A program made the position numbers and the translations under genes. The notes under the pieces are model-generated. The model did no database searches, was not told the origin of the DNA, and saw only the letters and a list, made by a program, of their open reading frames with translations. This document shows positions 1 through 9,314 of a stretch of DNA of 41,342 nt, in pieces. Positions within the stretch are counted from its first letter, which is position 1. The number at the start of each line of letters is the position of its first letter. Source of the DNA: an uncultured Saprospiraceae bacterium (GTDB lineage Bacteria; Bacteroidota; Bacteroidia; Chitinophagales; Saprospiraceae); assembly GCA_937923485.1 (NCBI GenBank), contig CALDUE010000002.1, positions 1 through 41,342 on the forward strand, given 5' to 3'.

Positions 1-513
1 GCAGGGGGCACTACCCTACTTTCTCCAGGCAATGAAGTCTATACTAATTTGGAACGCGGCGTCATCGATGCTACAGAATGGATTGGACCATACCATGATT
101 ACCTCATGGGCTTTCACGAGGTGGCGAAATACTATTACGGACCGGGGTGGCATGAGCCTGGAACCGTGTTGGAAATGATCGTCCATAAACCAACGCTCGA
201 AAGACTGCCCACAGATTTACAAGCCATTGTGGAAACAGCTATCCTTAATGCCAATAGCTGGACCTTGGAAGCTTTCGAGGCTAAAAATGGAGAGTATATA
301 AACAAGCTGAAGGATTACGGCACCGATATTCGAATGCTTCCACAAGCGCTTATAAATTCACTCCGTCCGATTGCCAAAGAAGTTATTGAAGAGGTAGCAA
401 ATCAGGACGCGTTTTGCCGAAAGGCATATGATAGTTATTCAGCTTTCGCCAAAACCTATAAAGCGTGGACAACCTACAGCGAGCAAGCCTATTGGACTAA
501 ACTCCAAACCTAA
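1..513 (+). CDS. dctP: TRAP transporter substrate-binding protein DctP (5' truncated by window edge)
   Basis: The reading frame is open from base 1, so the start lies outside the window and about 170 C-terminal residues remain. The visible part contains EWIGPYHDYLMGFHEVAKYY and PGWHEPG, which resemble the TakP-type branch of DctP proteins, known for binding 2-oxoacids and other carboxylates. The protein would sit in the periplasm and deliver ligand to the DctQM permease encoded by the convergent genes next door; its stop overlaps the dctM stop region by 4 bp. The C-terminal SAFAKTY segment is encoded by a copy of the 13-bp repeat at 442. The substrate cannot be told from sequence. Family is sure, subfamily moderately so. 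Confidence 0.9.
   Translation, partial: AGGTTLLSPGNEVYTNLERGVIDATEWIGPYHDYLMGFHEVAKYYYGPGWHEPGTVLEMIVHKPTLERLPTDLQAIVETAILNANSWTLEAFEAKNGEYINKLKDYGTDIRMLPQALINSLRPIAKEVIEEVANQDAFCRKAYDSYSAFAKTYKAWTTYSEQAYWTKLQT
442..454 (-). repeat. TTTTGGCGAAAGC repeat copy inside dctP
   Basis: Exact copy of the 13-bp near-palindrome, read on the minus strand. On the plus strand it encodes the AFAK part of SAFAKTY, some 25 residues before the end of DctP, a poorly conserved region of that family. Confidence 0.8.
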
Positions 514-1811
514 CTCGCCGATCCCCAGTAAAATACGATGCCTAGCACGACCACTTGAATTAAAACAAACGGAATAACCCCTCGATATATATCACTCGTT
601 GGGACGGTTTCAGGTACAACTCCCCGCAAATAGAATAGGCTGAATCCAAAAGGCGGCGTCAAGAAACTAGTCTGCAAATTGATACCCAACAAAACCGCCA
701 ACCACATAGGATCAATACCATAGGCATGTACCAAGGGTAAGACAACTGGTACAACAATAAAGATGATCTCAATAAAGTCGATAAAAAAGCCAGCGATAAA
801 TACTACAAGAAGTAGGATTAAAACAAAGGTACTCGCAGATAAACCAGATTCTGTAACCCAACTAACGAGTAGATGATCACCTTCCAAACCTCGAAATACT
901 AAAGCGAAAGTCGTCGCACCCAGTAGAATCAAAAAGATCATCGACGTCAATCGGAGAGACTCTCTACCGATCTCTAAGACGGTATTCCAAGACCATCTGC
1001 CAGATGCCGCGAACAGTCCTAAAGAAACTACCGCGCCAAGTCCAGACGCTTCTGTAGGGCTAGCAGCACCCAATAAAATACTACCAAGCACGCCAATAAT
1101 CAATAGTAGCGGACCGCCAATGCCAAGCCATAAGGGCGGTGTTTTATCATCCTTACCACTCACTTCTAATTCAAGTTCAAGTTGTGCTGTAGCTCCAGCG
1201 GGCATTAGTTCAGGTTTTGCGAAAGCGTAAAAGAAAATATACACTCCATATAAACCGACAATTAAAACACTTGGCCAGATAGCAGCAGAAAACAGACCTC
1301 CCACACTAACCTGCATCACACTTCCAAGCAAAACCAACACAATACTCGGAGGGATAATTTGACCCAGTGATCCTGCACTCGCGATAATTCCGGTCGATAT
1401 ACGAGCATCATATCCCTGTGCTTGCATAACCGGAAATGCTATCAAACCTAGAGTAACCACAGATGCACCAACAATGCCTGTGCTTGCTGCCAGTAAAGCT
1501 CCTACAAGTAATACAGCGATAGCCAGACCGCCTCTCAGTCCACCCATCGTTTTCGCTAAACCTTTCATCAGTGATTCTGCTAAGCCACTGCGTTGTAATG
1601 CTAAGCCCATGACGATGAACATCGGGACGGCGAGAAGAACATAATTACTTAAAACACCTACAATTCTACTTGGTAGAAATTGCATAAACGCTGGACCGAG
1701 CAATATATACCCAGCCACTAGGGAAACACCACCGAGTGAGATAGCCACGGGATAACCCGAAAGTATTGCAAAGACGATTACCAAAAACACCAGAAGCGCT
1801 AACGTTCCCAT
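510..1811 (-). CDS. dctM: TRAP transporter large permease DctM
   Basis: A 433-residue, almost entirely hydrophobic protein with about 11-12 predicted membrane segments. It begins MGTLALLVFLVIV and has the DctM-typical G-P-V-A-x-S-L-G-G stretch near residue 25, plus SGLGAVVSLGLF and PPFGFSLFYLRG later. DctM carries out Na+-coupled translocation of the solute handed over by DctP. The ATG at 1811 was chosen over the longer reading (1850) because it gives a one-base TAATG overlap with the dctQ stop, the usual coupling for these genes, and matches the family N-terminus. A YAFAK peptide near residue 205 comes from an imperfect copy of the 13-bp repeat (1219-1226 core). Confidence 0.93.
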   Translation of the reverse strand: MGTLALLVFLVIVFAILSGYPVAISLGGVSLVAGYILLGPAFMQFLPSRIVGVLSNYVLLAVPMFIVMGLALQRSGLAESLMKGLAKTMGGLRGGLAIAVLLVGALLAASTGIVGASVVTLGLIAFPVMQAQGYDARISTGIIASAGSLGQIIPPSIVLVLLGSVMQVSVGGLFSAAIWPSVLIVGLYGVYIFFYAFAKPELMPAGATAQLELELEVSGKDDKTPPLWLGIGGPLLLIIGVLGSILLGAASPTEASGLGAVVSLGLFAASGRWSWNTVLEIGRESLRLTSMIFLILLGATTFALVFRGLEGDHLLVSWVTESGLSASTFVLILLLVVFIAGFFIDFIEIIFIVVPVVLPLVHAYGIDPMWLAVLLGINLQTSFLTPPFGFSLFYLRGVVPETVPTSDIYRGVIPFVLIQVVVLGIVFYWGSAS

Positions 1812-2287
1812 TATCTCTTGGTCTTTTTGATCAATAATTGTCGTACGCATTCTATCCCTAGTAAGAGAAATCCAATTGGCAGAAAAGACTTTATCAACCA
1901 GCGTAAAGGCAAGCCTCCAGGATCAGGACTCCCCTCCCCTATCAAGAAGCTGTTGTACGCATAGCGGCTTGAAGCATAAATGACAAAAGCGCACCACGGA
2001 AGCAACAACATGACGTGTCCAAAACGATCTATCCATGTCTTTACCGTCGGACTTAATCGCTCACGTAATACATCTACACGAACATGTCCATCACGCTTAA
2101 GGGTTGGAGCAAATGAAAGGAGTACAGCAATGGAAACTAAATACCACTCTAGCTCAACAATCCATGAGGCTGTTAGGCCAAACAAATAGCGACCGATTAC
2201 ATCTACTGCAAAAATGAGGGCAACGACCAACAGTAAGCCGGCGCCAAGTTTCTCAATCGTATCGATAAATCCTTGATAGAATTTCAC
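1811..2287 (-). CDS. dctQ: TRAP transporter small permease DctQ
   Basis: A 158-residue protein with four hydrophobic segments and the DctQ hallmarks: WIVELEWYLVSIAVLLSFAP followed by the R-D-G-H-V-R-V-D-V loop, and PGGLPLRWLIKSFLPIGFLLL near the end. The GSPDPGGLP region is typical of the branch paired with TakP/FcbT-like binding proteins. It anchors the TRAP complex in the inner membrane with DctM. The start codon is GTG; no in-frame ATG lies between it and the upstream TGA stop. Cotranscribed with dctM (TAATG overlap). Confidence 0.9.
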   Translation of the reverse strand: MKFYQGFIDTIEKLGAGLLLVVALIFAVDVIGRYLFGLTASWIVELEWYLVSIAVLLSFAPTLKRDGHVRVDVLRERLSPTVKTWIDRFGHVMLLLPWCAFVIYASSRYAYNSFLIGEGSPDPGGLPLRWLIKSFLPIGFLLLGIECVRQLLIKKTKR

Positions 2288-2351
2288 GGCTTGAATATAC
2301 TGGTAGCCATTAGATCACCATGCGAGAGCTATACTTATATGAAGAGTCCAT

Positions 2352-2388
2352 AAAAAAAACCGCCATCCCTTTTCAGAAATGGCGGCTT
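2352..2388 (-). terminator. Rho-independent terminator of the TPR gene
   Basis: On the minus strand a 7-bp GC-rich stem (GCCGCCAT / ATGGCGG; plus-strand arms 2360-2366 and 2379-2385) is followed by a run of eight T (plus-strand A's 2352-2359). It lies 36 bp after the stop of the TPR gene and just upstream of dctQ, separating the two transcripts. Confidence 0.85.
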
Positions 2389-2423
2389 TAAGGAAGAAAC
2401 TATTCTACCTTTCTGAGCAATCT

Positions 2424-3740
2424 TTACTTGAGTGCGTCTAGACGCGCTCCGTACTCCTTGCTTTTCGCATAGTCATTCTTACGAGCGTAGATTTCCTTGA
2501 GTGCAATGAGTGTGTTTCTATCATTCGCATCAAGCTGAATAGCTTGTTCAAAATATGGAAGTGCTTTATCAAAAAGTACGTTAATCTCCGCATTCAGCGC
2601 ATCATACTTAGCTTGTTCTGCTTTTGAAGTACCCAATTCATTGATCTCAACTGACTTCTTTACAGCAGTGTTGAAGTACATCGAACCAATAGAGTAAGTA
2701 GCGTCTAAGTTCGCTTTGTCACGAGAAAGTACTTCATTGTAATAACCTATTGATTTATCCTCGTAAGAAGAAGCCTTCGCTGGGTCTGTAGCTTCCTGAG
2801 ATAGGTTCATGTAGACATTACCCAGAGCGTTGTAAAGTCCAATGTTATCAGGCTCTTGTGCAATCGCTTCTTGCAGCTTTGTTTCGAGTGTTTGATAATC
2901 ACCTTTACCAATGTAGTAATTGATCTCTGCGAAGAGAATCTCCTTATTGTCAGGGAACATTTCACGTCCCTTGTTGAGTGCCGCAACACCTGCTTCTTCA
3001 TCTCCTGCTTCCAGAAGCATACTTGCGTATCCACCATAGATTGCTGGCTCTTGCGTGCCTGCATCATATAGTTCTTTGTGGAGCTTCATAGCGTTCTCCG
3101 TGTCACCTGCGCTTCGAGCTACGACAGCCGTGAGATACTTTTGCTGCTCCAACTTTTCAGGAGTGTCAAAAAGTGACGTAAGGTCATTTGCGACCAAGAT
3201 GTCATTAATCTTGATCATGTCGTTTAGTGGAGTATACGCATCTGCGTAGCGATCACTACCTAACATAGCGTTGCCAATAATGCTCATATCTGAAGCGACT
3301 TGACGAAGGCCTTTTTCAGAACTCGCTTTACCTTTCTTCTTCAAAGCTTTTGTGTACGCTTGATTGTAAGCCTCGATAGCCTTTTGCGATGCTTCTACAG
3401 GGACAACAAGTGACGAGTAATCCGGCTTGGGAGCCGACGGATCCGTTAGGAGCGCAGCTTGGTATGCTGTGTTTTTATCAAGAACTGAACTCGCCAGCTG
3501 AGAAATTTCAGCCGCCTGTGCATTTCCCATAAGCAACCAAGTACCTGAGATATCTGGCGCAGCAGAGGTAGCTTCCATTGCTATCTTTCGAGCAGACATA
3601 AGCGCATCCGTATTTGTTGGATCCGTTCTGTATTCAGCAAGCGATTTTGTGCCTGATTTAATGAGTTTGGCAGGGTCTTGTGCTAGCGCTATTCCACTGA
3701 TAAACGTGAGTGCTAGAACTAAAAGTGAGAACTTTCTCAT
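2424..3740 (-). CDS. Secreted tetratricopeptide-repeat protein
   Basis: 438 residues with a signal peptide (MRKFSLLVLALTFISGIALA). No lipobox cysteine, so a soluble periplasmic protein is likely. The body is helical with TPR-like repeats, for example EPAIYGGYASMLLEAGDEEAGVAAL, NIGLYNALGNVYMNLS and a final repeat near DANDRNTLIALKEIYARKNDY. The function is not known; TPRs are protein-protein scaffolds. It lies 110 bp downstream of gyrA on the same strand, an arrangement I recall as recurring in flavobacteria, and ends at a clear terminator. It is probably expressed with gyrA, but the gap leaves room for its own promoter. Confidence 0.85.
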   Translation of the reverse strand: MRKFSLLVLALTFISGIALAQDPAKLIKSGTKSLAEYRTDPTNTDALMSARKIAMEATSAAPDISGTWLLMGNAQAAEISQLASSVLDKNTAYQAALLTDPSAPKPDYSSLVVPVEASQKAIEAYNQAYTKALKKKGKASSEKGLRQVASDMSIIGNAMLGSDRYADAYTPLNDMIKINDILVANDLTSLFDTPEKLEQQKYLTAVVARSAGDTENAMKLHKELYDAGTQEPAIYGGYASMLLEAGDEEAGVAALNKGREMFPDNKEILFAEINYYIGKGDYQTLETKLQEAIAQEPDNIGLYNALGNVYMNLSQEATDPAKASSYEDKSIGYYNEVLSRDKANLDATYSIGSMYFNTAVKKSVEINELGTSKAEQAKYDALNAEINVLFDKALPYFEQAIQLDANDRNTLIALKEIYARKNDYAKSKEYGARLDALK

Positions 3741-3850
3741 AGGTCGTGAGTGTACGTTAGTTGATACGAGAACATCTTGTCTCGGAGAAAAGGTACCTGA
3801 AGCACCTTGATTAACGGGGTATTAACCGATTTTAGAGTTAGTGAAAAGGA

Positions 3851-6388
3851 CTACTCCTCTTCAGATTCATCTTCTTCATTATGAGGAACTACCGCAACAT
3901 CTGCAATGGCATCCTTCTTTTGAAGCTTAATGACGCGAACGCCTTGGGTAGCTCTACCCATGACTCGCATCTGTTCTACTGGGAGACGGATAACGATTCC
4001 TTCTTTCGTGGTGACCATTAGGTCATCAGCTTCAGTAACGGCCTTCACACTTACTAGAGCACCTGTCTTATCGGTGATCTGCATGGTGCGAACGCCCTTA
4101 CCACCACGGTTGGTTATTCTGTATTCGTCAGGATCAGAACGCTTACCCATTCCATTCTCGCTAATCACAAGAATAGACTTACCGAGAATTGCCGCTTCTG
4201 ATTCGTCACCTTCAACAACAACAGCTTCAACTTCAGGAGCATCGGCAGCAAGTAGCGCATCCTCATGCAACACGATCATGCCTACTACTTGGTCTTCGTC
4301 TCCTTGTAAGGACACGCCACGAACACCTGTCGATGTACGTCCCATAGAACGTACGCGCGTCTCTTCGAATCGAATGGCATAGCCTGACTTGGTTGCTAGC
4401 ACCACCTGCGAATCTCCACGAGTGAGCTTAGCTTCAAGAAGCATGTCACCTTCGTTGATGTTAATTGCGCGGATACCTGCCTGACGTACTCTAGAGTAAG
4501 CACGTAGACTTGTCTTTTTCACTACACCTTGACGTGTTGCGAAGAGAATGAATCGGCTATCCAAGAATGCTTCATCAGTAAGGTCAGGCACAATGATGTA
4601 CGCTTTCACCTTATCTTCTTTCGGAATCGCTAAAATGTTCTGAATGACACGTCCGGCGCTTGCCTTACTCGCTTCAGGGATATCAAATCCTCTCAACCAG
4701 AAACAACGTCCTTGTTCCGTGAAGAGCAAGAGGTAATTGTGCGTATGCGCTACGAACATGTGCTCGACGAAGTCTGTATCCCGCGTCTTCGAACCACGTG
4801 AACCGCGTCCTCCGCGACTTTGCGCTCTAAACTCAGTAGAAATCGTCCGCTTGATGTAACCGAGGTTACTGATCGTGATTACTACCTCCTCATTCGCGAT
4901 GAGGTCTTCCATGTTAATCTCACCGTCAGCAAAGCTGATGTCGGTGCGACGCTCATCTCCAAAGGCTTCTTTTACTTCAATAAGCTCTTCGGTAACGATT
5001 TCTTTTTGCTTGTCTTCACTTGCGAGGATCGACTCGTAATAAGCGATCTTCTTCATCAACTCATCGTACTCCGCACGAACCTTGTCGCGCTCAAGACCAG
5101 TGAGCTTTTGGAGACGCATGTCCAAAATCGCCCTTGCCTGAATTTCAGACAATTCGAAGGTAGACATCAAGCCGTTGCGAGCTGATTCAACATCCTTTGA
5201 TGCACGAATCAACTTAATCACCTCATCTAAGTGATCCAAGGCGATGAGCAATCCTTCTAGAATATGCGCACGCTCTTGAGCTTTGCGTAATTCGTACTGT
5301 GTACGGCGAACGACTACCTCAATACGGAACTTGATGAATTCCTCAATGATTTGCTTCAAGTTGAGCGTCCGTGGACGGCCATTGACTAGGCAAACATTAT
5401 TGACACCGTAGCTCGTTTGAAGAGGAGTGTACTTGAAGAGTTTAGCAAGTACTACGGATGCCATCGCATCGCGCTTACATTCAATAACGATTCGTAAACC
5501 CTTACGATCTGACTCATCGCGAAGAGCACTGACGCCTTCAATCTTTCCGTCATTAACCAAGTCTGCGATCTTGATGATCAAGTTCGCCTTGTTGACTTGG
5601 AAAGGAATTTCATTGACGATAATTACCTCGCGACCATTCTTCTCCTCTATGATCGCTTTTGCACGAACGACTACCCTACCGCGGCCTGTCTCGAATGCCT
5701 CACGCACGCCCGTCATTCCGTAGATTGTACCACCCGTCGGGAAGTCTGGAGCAGTTACATGCTCCATCAATCCATCAAGATCGATATCAGGATTCTCGAT
5801 CGTAGCGATGATACCATTGACAACCTCTGTGAGGTTGTGCGGCATCATGTTGGTCGCCATACCTACGGCAATTCCTGTCGCTCCGTTGATGAGGAGGTTA
5901 GGAAGCTTAGTCGGCAAGACCGTCGGCTCTTTGAGCGTATCGTCAAAGTTGAGCGAAAAGTCAACGGTCTCTTTGTCAATATCATTGAGAATGAGGTCGG
6001 TGATCTTCGCCATTTTGGCCTCCGTATAACGCATCGCTGCCGGAGAATCACCATCCATCGAACCGAAGTTTCCTTGCCCATCCACTAAAGGATAGCGAAG
6101 ACTCCAATCTTGGGCCATACGTACCATGGCATCGTACACAGAGGTGTCACCGTGCGGGTGATACTTTCCGAGCACTTCACCTACGATACGCGCAGACTTC
6201 TTGTGGGACTTACTGTAGGTAAGACCGAGACCGTTCATGCCGTATAAAACACGGCGGTGGACAGGCTTGAGTCCGTCTCGAACGTCTGGTAAGGCGCGTG
6301 AAACAATGACCGACATCGCGTAATCGATGTAGGCGGACTTCATTTCTTCCTCGATCGTAATCGGGACAATTCTTTGACTTGGAGGCAT
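3851..6388 (-). CDS. gyrA: DNA gyrase subunit A
   Basis: 845 residues, full length. GyrA breaks and rejoins DNA in the A2B2 gyrase that introduces negative supercoils. The N-terminus ([20 protein letters not shown]) and the catalytic tyrosine in AMRYTEAKM (Tyr121) are present. The quinolone-resistance region reads [15 protein letters not shown], so the residue aligned with E. coli Ser83 is Thr82, and Asp86 is kept; I believe this is the usual Bacteroidota form, not an acquired mutation. The GyrA box is QSRGGRG at about 523-529, a variant of QRRGGKG, so it is gyrase and not topoisomerase IV. The C-terminal beta-pinwheel holds an acidic insert ([15 protein letters not shown]) and ends in an acidic tail. 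Confidence 0.98.
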   Translation of the reverse strand: MPPSQRIVPITIEEEMKSAYIDYAMSVIVSRALPDVRDGLKPVHRRVLYGMNGLGLTYSKSHKKSARIVGEVLGKYHPHGDTSVYDAMVRMAQDWSLRYPLVDGQGNFGSMDGDSPAAMRYTEAKMAKITDLILNDIDKETVDFSLNFDDTLKEPTVLPTKLPNLLINGATGIAVGMATNMMPHNLTEVVNGIIATIENPDIDLDGLMEHVTAPDFPTGGTIYGMTGVREAFETGRGRVVVRAKAIIEEKNGREVIIVNEIPFQVNKANLIIKIADLVNDGKIEGVSALRDESDRKGLRIVIECKRDAMASVVLAKLFKYTPLQTSYGVNNVCLVNGRPRTLNLKQIIEEFIKFRIEVVVRRTQYELRKAQERAHILEGLLIALDHLDEVIKLIRASKDVESARNGLMSTFELSEIQARAILDMRLQKLTGLERDKVRAEYDELMKKIAYYESILASEDKQKEIVTEELIEVKEAFGDERRTDISFADGEINMEDLIANEEVVITISNLGYIKRTISTEFRAQSRGGRGSRGSKTRDTDFVEHMFVAHTHNYLLLFTEQGRCFWLRGFDIPEASKASAGRVIQNILAIPKEDKVKAYIIVPDLTDEAFLDSRFILFATRQGVVKKTSLRAYSRVRQAGIRAININEGDMLLEAKLTRGDSQVVLATKSGYAIRFEETRVRSMGRTSTGVRGVSLQGDEDQVVGMIVLHEDALLAADAPEVEAVVVEGDESEAAILGKSILVISENGMGKRSDPDEYRITNRGGKGVRTMQITDKTGALVSVKAVTEADDLMVTTKEGIVIRLPVEQMRVMGRATQGVRVIKLQKKDAIADVAVVPHNEEDESEEE

Positions 6389-6522
6389 AGGGGTAAATCA
6401 GCAGGGCACAAGATACAAAATAGAGCCTTAAAGCTGGCTCAAATTCTCCACCTTTTAGCCGTTCATATAACAACGTTTTTCATGTATTGACACTGGCAGG
6501 CTATTGGCAATAAAGTAGTTAG

Positions 6523-6951
6523 ATGAGAAAACTGACCAACGCCAAAGCGGTGGTTGCGCTATTAGTATGCTCTGCCTTTGCATTGCATAACCTGACTGCT
6601 CAAACCACCTTCGAAACTTCAAACAATACTAGCGCAAGCCTTCATGTTGATCGTCTTGATCAAGATGCAACAGTGATTACGATTACACAAAAGCGAGGAA
6701 CGGCATCTTATGTAGCGCTTTCACAAAACACCGTAATCAAGGATCCACAGACTGGGATCGCATACAACATGGTGCTGCTCGATTGCAACATTGACCCACA
6801 CACGGACATTGAGACACATCACCTCACTTTTCGCCCATTTTTGGATGAAATTGAGTCCTTCGATTTGTTGGATGTGACCAATCCAAACAGCTCTATCTTC
6901 TTTTCGAAGATCAAGCTCAAAGAAGATTCGGAAGCACTAGCCAACAACTGA
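6523..6951 (+). CDS. Small secreted protein of unknown function
   Basis: 142 residues. The first 26 form a signal peptide (charged MRKLTNAK, hydrophobic VVALLVCSAFALHNL, cleavage after LTA), so it is exported. The mature part is short beta-rich sequence with two motifs (THVI-like TVITITQKRGTASYVALS and DPHTDIETHHLTFRPF). I recognise no family. It is divergent from gyrA (134 bp apart) and convergent with the photolyase gene (12 bp apart). A TTGACA-N18-TAAAGT match lies just upstream, but that is not the Bacteroidota promoter pattern, so I give it little weight. Start and signal peptide look sound; function is unknown. Confidence 0.75.
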   Translation: MRKLTNAKAVVALLVCSAFALHNLTAQTTFETSNNTSASLHVDRLDQDATVITITQKRGTASYVALSQNTVIKDPQTGIAYNMVLLDCNIDPHTDIETHHLTFRPFLDEIESFDLLDVTNPNSSIFFSKIKLKEDSEALANN

Positions 6952-6963
6952 GGCCGGACATTT

Positions 6964-8325
6964 CTATCCCCTCGCTTCTGCGAGACCAGCTTTATAGGTA
7001 TCTAGTGCGCGTTGCCTAGCCCATTTATGCTCGACAATAGGATCGGGATATTGGTCAGTACCATATTCTGGCACCCATTCCTTTACATAGTTGAGCTGCT
7101 TATCGAATTTCTTGAGTTGTGATTCAGGATTGAATACACGGAAATACGGCGCTGCATCTGTCCCTGTGCCTGCAGCCCATTGCCATCCACCATTGTTACT
7201 TGCAAGGTCGAAGTCAAGTAATTTCCTCGCGAAATAGTTCTCTCCCCAACGCCAATCTGTAAGGAGGTGCTTGGTCAAAAACGAAGCAACTACCATGCGA
7301 ACGCGGTTGTGCATGAAACCCGTCGCATTGAGTTCACGCATTCCTGCGTCTACCAAGGGATAACCCGTTTTTCCTTCGCACCACTTTTTGAAGAGGGCTT
7401 CGTCGTTTACCCAAGGAATCTCGTCATACTCTGGACGGAAACTCTGCTCGACTACCCGTGGATAAGCCTGCAAAACTTGAGAATAGAAGTCTCTCCAAAT
7501 CAATTCGTTCAAAAACGTCTGGTTGAGTTTATCTGCTCGCCTTGCCCATTGACGAATCGAAATTGTTCCATGTCGAAAGTGCATACCGAGTCGCGAAGTC
7601 CCTTCCTTTGCGGGATAATCACGCTGTTTATCGTATTGCTTTATAACTGCATCATCAGCTTCTGGTGTAGGCAGTTCAATACTACTTTCGTCAAAACCCA
7701 TGTCCTTTAGACTAGGAGTCGGCGTTCCTTTGAGCGTTTTACTGGTTTTGGCGAAAGCTGAAAAATACTCTTCGGTTGGATAAGCTTTAAAGTAATAACT
7801 AACCTTGTTCCCATTCTGATCGACCGACATGTTGGATTCTACCCTAGCCCGCCAAGTGCGGCTATACGGTGTGAAAACCGTATACGTGCCTCCTGCTTTC
7901 TTCTCTACTTCATCTACTTCAAAAATCACATGGTCTTTGCGCGTGTGGAAACTCCCACCGTCTTTATTCACCAGTTTTTCAACTTTAGCATCTCTTGTCT
8001 TTGCGTACGGCTCATAATCGCGGTTGCAAAAAACATGTTCAATCGTATACTCCTTGAGCAACTTTTTCCAAATTTCAATTGGCTTGCCATAGCGAACCTC
8101 CATTGGGACCCCTAGTTTTTTGAGTTCCTGCTGCAATGCACTCACGCGAGACTGCAAAAAAGTAACCCGCGCATCGTCTTTGTCTTCTAATTTATCGAGG
8201 ATTTCCCGATCAAAAATAAAGAGCGGCAATACGGGCAATCCAGCTTTCAACGCCGCGTAAAGTCCAGCATTGTCGTTGAGTCGCAAGTCTCTTCTGAACC
8301 AAAAGATTGATAGGGGTTTAGGCAT
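6964..8325 (-). CDS. phrB: Deoxyribodipyrimidine photolyase (cryptochrome/photolyase family)
   Basis: 453 residues. The N-terminal alpha/beta antenna domain opens with IFWFRRDLRLNDNAGLYAAL, the standard photolyase start. The C-terminal FAD-binding domain has RLGMHFRHGTISIRQ, NELIWRDFYSQVL, TGYPLVDAGMRELNATGFMHNR and NNGGWQWAAGTGTDAAPYF. The tryptophans of LTDWRWGE and GGWQW fit the electron-transfer chain to FAD. It repairs UV-induced cyclobutane pyrimidine dimers using blue light. ATG at 8325 (MPKPLSIFW) was chosen over an upstream TTG because it fits the family N-terminus. A SAFAKTSKT segment around residue 190 is encoded by the repeat copy at 7746. Class I CPD photolyase is likely; a cryptochrome role cannot be excluded. 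Confidence 0.94.
   Translation of the reverse strand: MPKPLSIFWFRRDLRLNDNAGLYAALKAGLPVLPLFIFDREILDKLEDKDDARVTFLQSRVSALQQELKKLGVPMEVRYGKPIEIWKKLLKEYTIEHVFCNRDYEPYAKTRDAKVEKLVNKDGGSFHTRKDHVIFEVDEVEKKAGGTYTVFTPYSRTWRARVESNMSVDQNGNKVSYYFKAYPTEEYFSAFAKTSKTLKGTPTPSLKDMGFDESSIELPTPEADDAVIKQYDKQRDYPAKEGTSRLGMHFRHGTISIRQWARRADKLNQTFLNELIWRDFYSQVLQAYPRVVEQSFRPEYDEIPWVNDEALFKKWCEGKTGYPLVDAGMRELNATGFMHNRVRMVVASFLTKHLLTDWRWGENYFARKLLDFDLASNNGGWQWAAGTGTDAAPYFRVFNPESQLKKFDKQLNYVKEWVPEYGTDQYPDPIVEHKWARQRALDTYKAGLAEARG
7746..7758 (+). repeat. TTTTGGCGAAAGC repeat copy inside photolyase
   Basis: Exact 13-bp copy. In the minus-strand gene it encodes AFAK within YFSAFAKTSKT, in the variable linker between the antenna and FAD domains. 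Confidence 0.8.
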
Positions 8326-8447
8326 GCTTTGCAAACATGGAATTTAAGCGATTGGTTTACCTTTAAGTACCTCAGTTCTCCTCAATTAATGGAGTTCAGC
8401 GCGACATCGCACAAAAGCCGAACTTTGGGCGGTCCTAAGCTCTCACC

Positions 8448-9314
8448 ATGCGTATTCAAATTCTAATCTTCTGTGGATTTATGTTGTGTTTTAGCGAAAG
8501 CTGCAAACAAGCAGAACCCGAGTTGTCGCCAAGCGAGCAGCTTCAAGAACAGGTTGAACTTCAAGAGGCGCGCAACGGTGTGAACCCAACTCCCGAGAGT
8601 CGCATGGAACTTGTCAAGGTGTATGAAGCCCAGGCCCAAGACACTGCCCTCAGCCAAACCAAGCGCCTTGATCGGGTGAGATATATTGCCGAAGCACTTT
8701 ATGTTGCCAATAAGCATGACGAGGCATACGAACGTTTACGTCTCGGTTTATCGAATTTGCCAGAAGCCACCTCGCGCCTGGATGCAAGTCTCTTTCTTGC
8801 AGAGATCGCGATACAAAAACGACAGGAACCGAAAACAGCAGAATTAATTTTTGCGACCTTGAGAAACCTCTACAAAGGGAACAAAAGCCTGAATAAAATT
8901 CCCGAGGCTTATCCTGAAGTGTCGCTAGCAGATGCGCAAACACAACTTCAACAAGCCGTTTACCCAAGTACGGGGTTTGACCGTGAGGCGGCAAATCGTT
9001 ACGGAAAAGCCTCATGGGCCTACACCGCAATTCAGCTCGCGCCAGAGTTAATTATTAAAGACCATCTTGCCGCAGGTCGTGTTCTGGAACAGTCCAAAAA
9101 TTATCCTTTTGCAATCAGGCACTATGATGAAATCATTCGTCGATTTCCAACCAACCAACGTGCAGGAGATGCGCTCATGTTGAAGGCAGTGGTTCTCCTA
9201 GAAGTCTATGATAAAAAAGACGAAGCCCGAGAGGCGATTGAGACCATGATTGCTGCCTATCCAAATCACGACTTGGCAGATGACGCCCAAGCACTACTCT
9301 CTTCGACAAACTAG
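8448..9314 (+). CDS. TPR lipoprotein, TolA/YbgF-like C-terminus
   Basis: 288 residues. A signal peptide (MRIQILIFCGFMLCF) ends in SESC, giving a lipidated cysteine at about residue 19. The body is helical. The C-terminal 90 residues hold two TPR units of the kind found in YbgF/CpoB and BamD (YPFAIRHYDEIIRRFPTNQRA and KKDEAREAIETMIAAYPNHD), where they bind cell-envelope partners. The exact role is unknown. Residues CFSESCK at the lipobox are encoded by a copy of the 13-bp repeat (8489), so the repeat overlaps the processing site. GAACTTTG at 8420-8427 is one mismatch from TAnnTTTG and may be its -7 element. The stop overlaps the convergent Spo0M-like gene by 4 bp. Confidence 0.82.
   Translation: MRIQILIFCGFMLCFSESCKQAEPELSPSEQLQEQVELQEARNGVNPTPESRMELVKVYEAQAQDTALSQTKRLDRVRYIAEALYVANKHDEAYERLRLGLSNLPEATSRLDASLFLAEIAIQKRQEPKTAELIFATLRNLYKGNKSLNKIPEAYPEVSLADAQTQLQQAVYPSTGFDREAANRYGKASWAYTAIQLAPELIIKDHLAAGRVLEQSKNYPFAIRHYDEIIRRFPTNQRAGDALMLKAVVLLEVYDKKDEAREAIETMIAAYPNHDLADDAQALLSSTN
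8489..8501 (+). repeat. TTTTAGCGAAAGC repeat copy at a lipobox
   Basis: Exact copy of TTTTNGCGAAAGC that encodes FSES just before the lipobox cysteine of the TPR lipoprotein. Confidence 0.8.

Noticed and set aside
5597-6088. 163-residue open frame antisense to gyrA
   Set aside because: Shadow of the gyrA catalytic region.
6037-6162. Quinolone-resistance mutation in gyrA (Thr at the Ser83 position)
   Set aside because: To my knowledge Thr or Ser is normal there in Bacteroidota; Asp at the 87 position is kept.
6487-6516. E. coli-like TTGACA-N18-TAAAGT promoter before the small secreted protein
   Set aside because: Bacteroidota primary sigma uses TTG/TAnnTTTG; a single match is likely chance.
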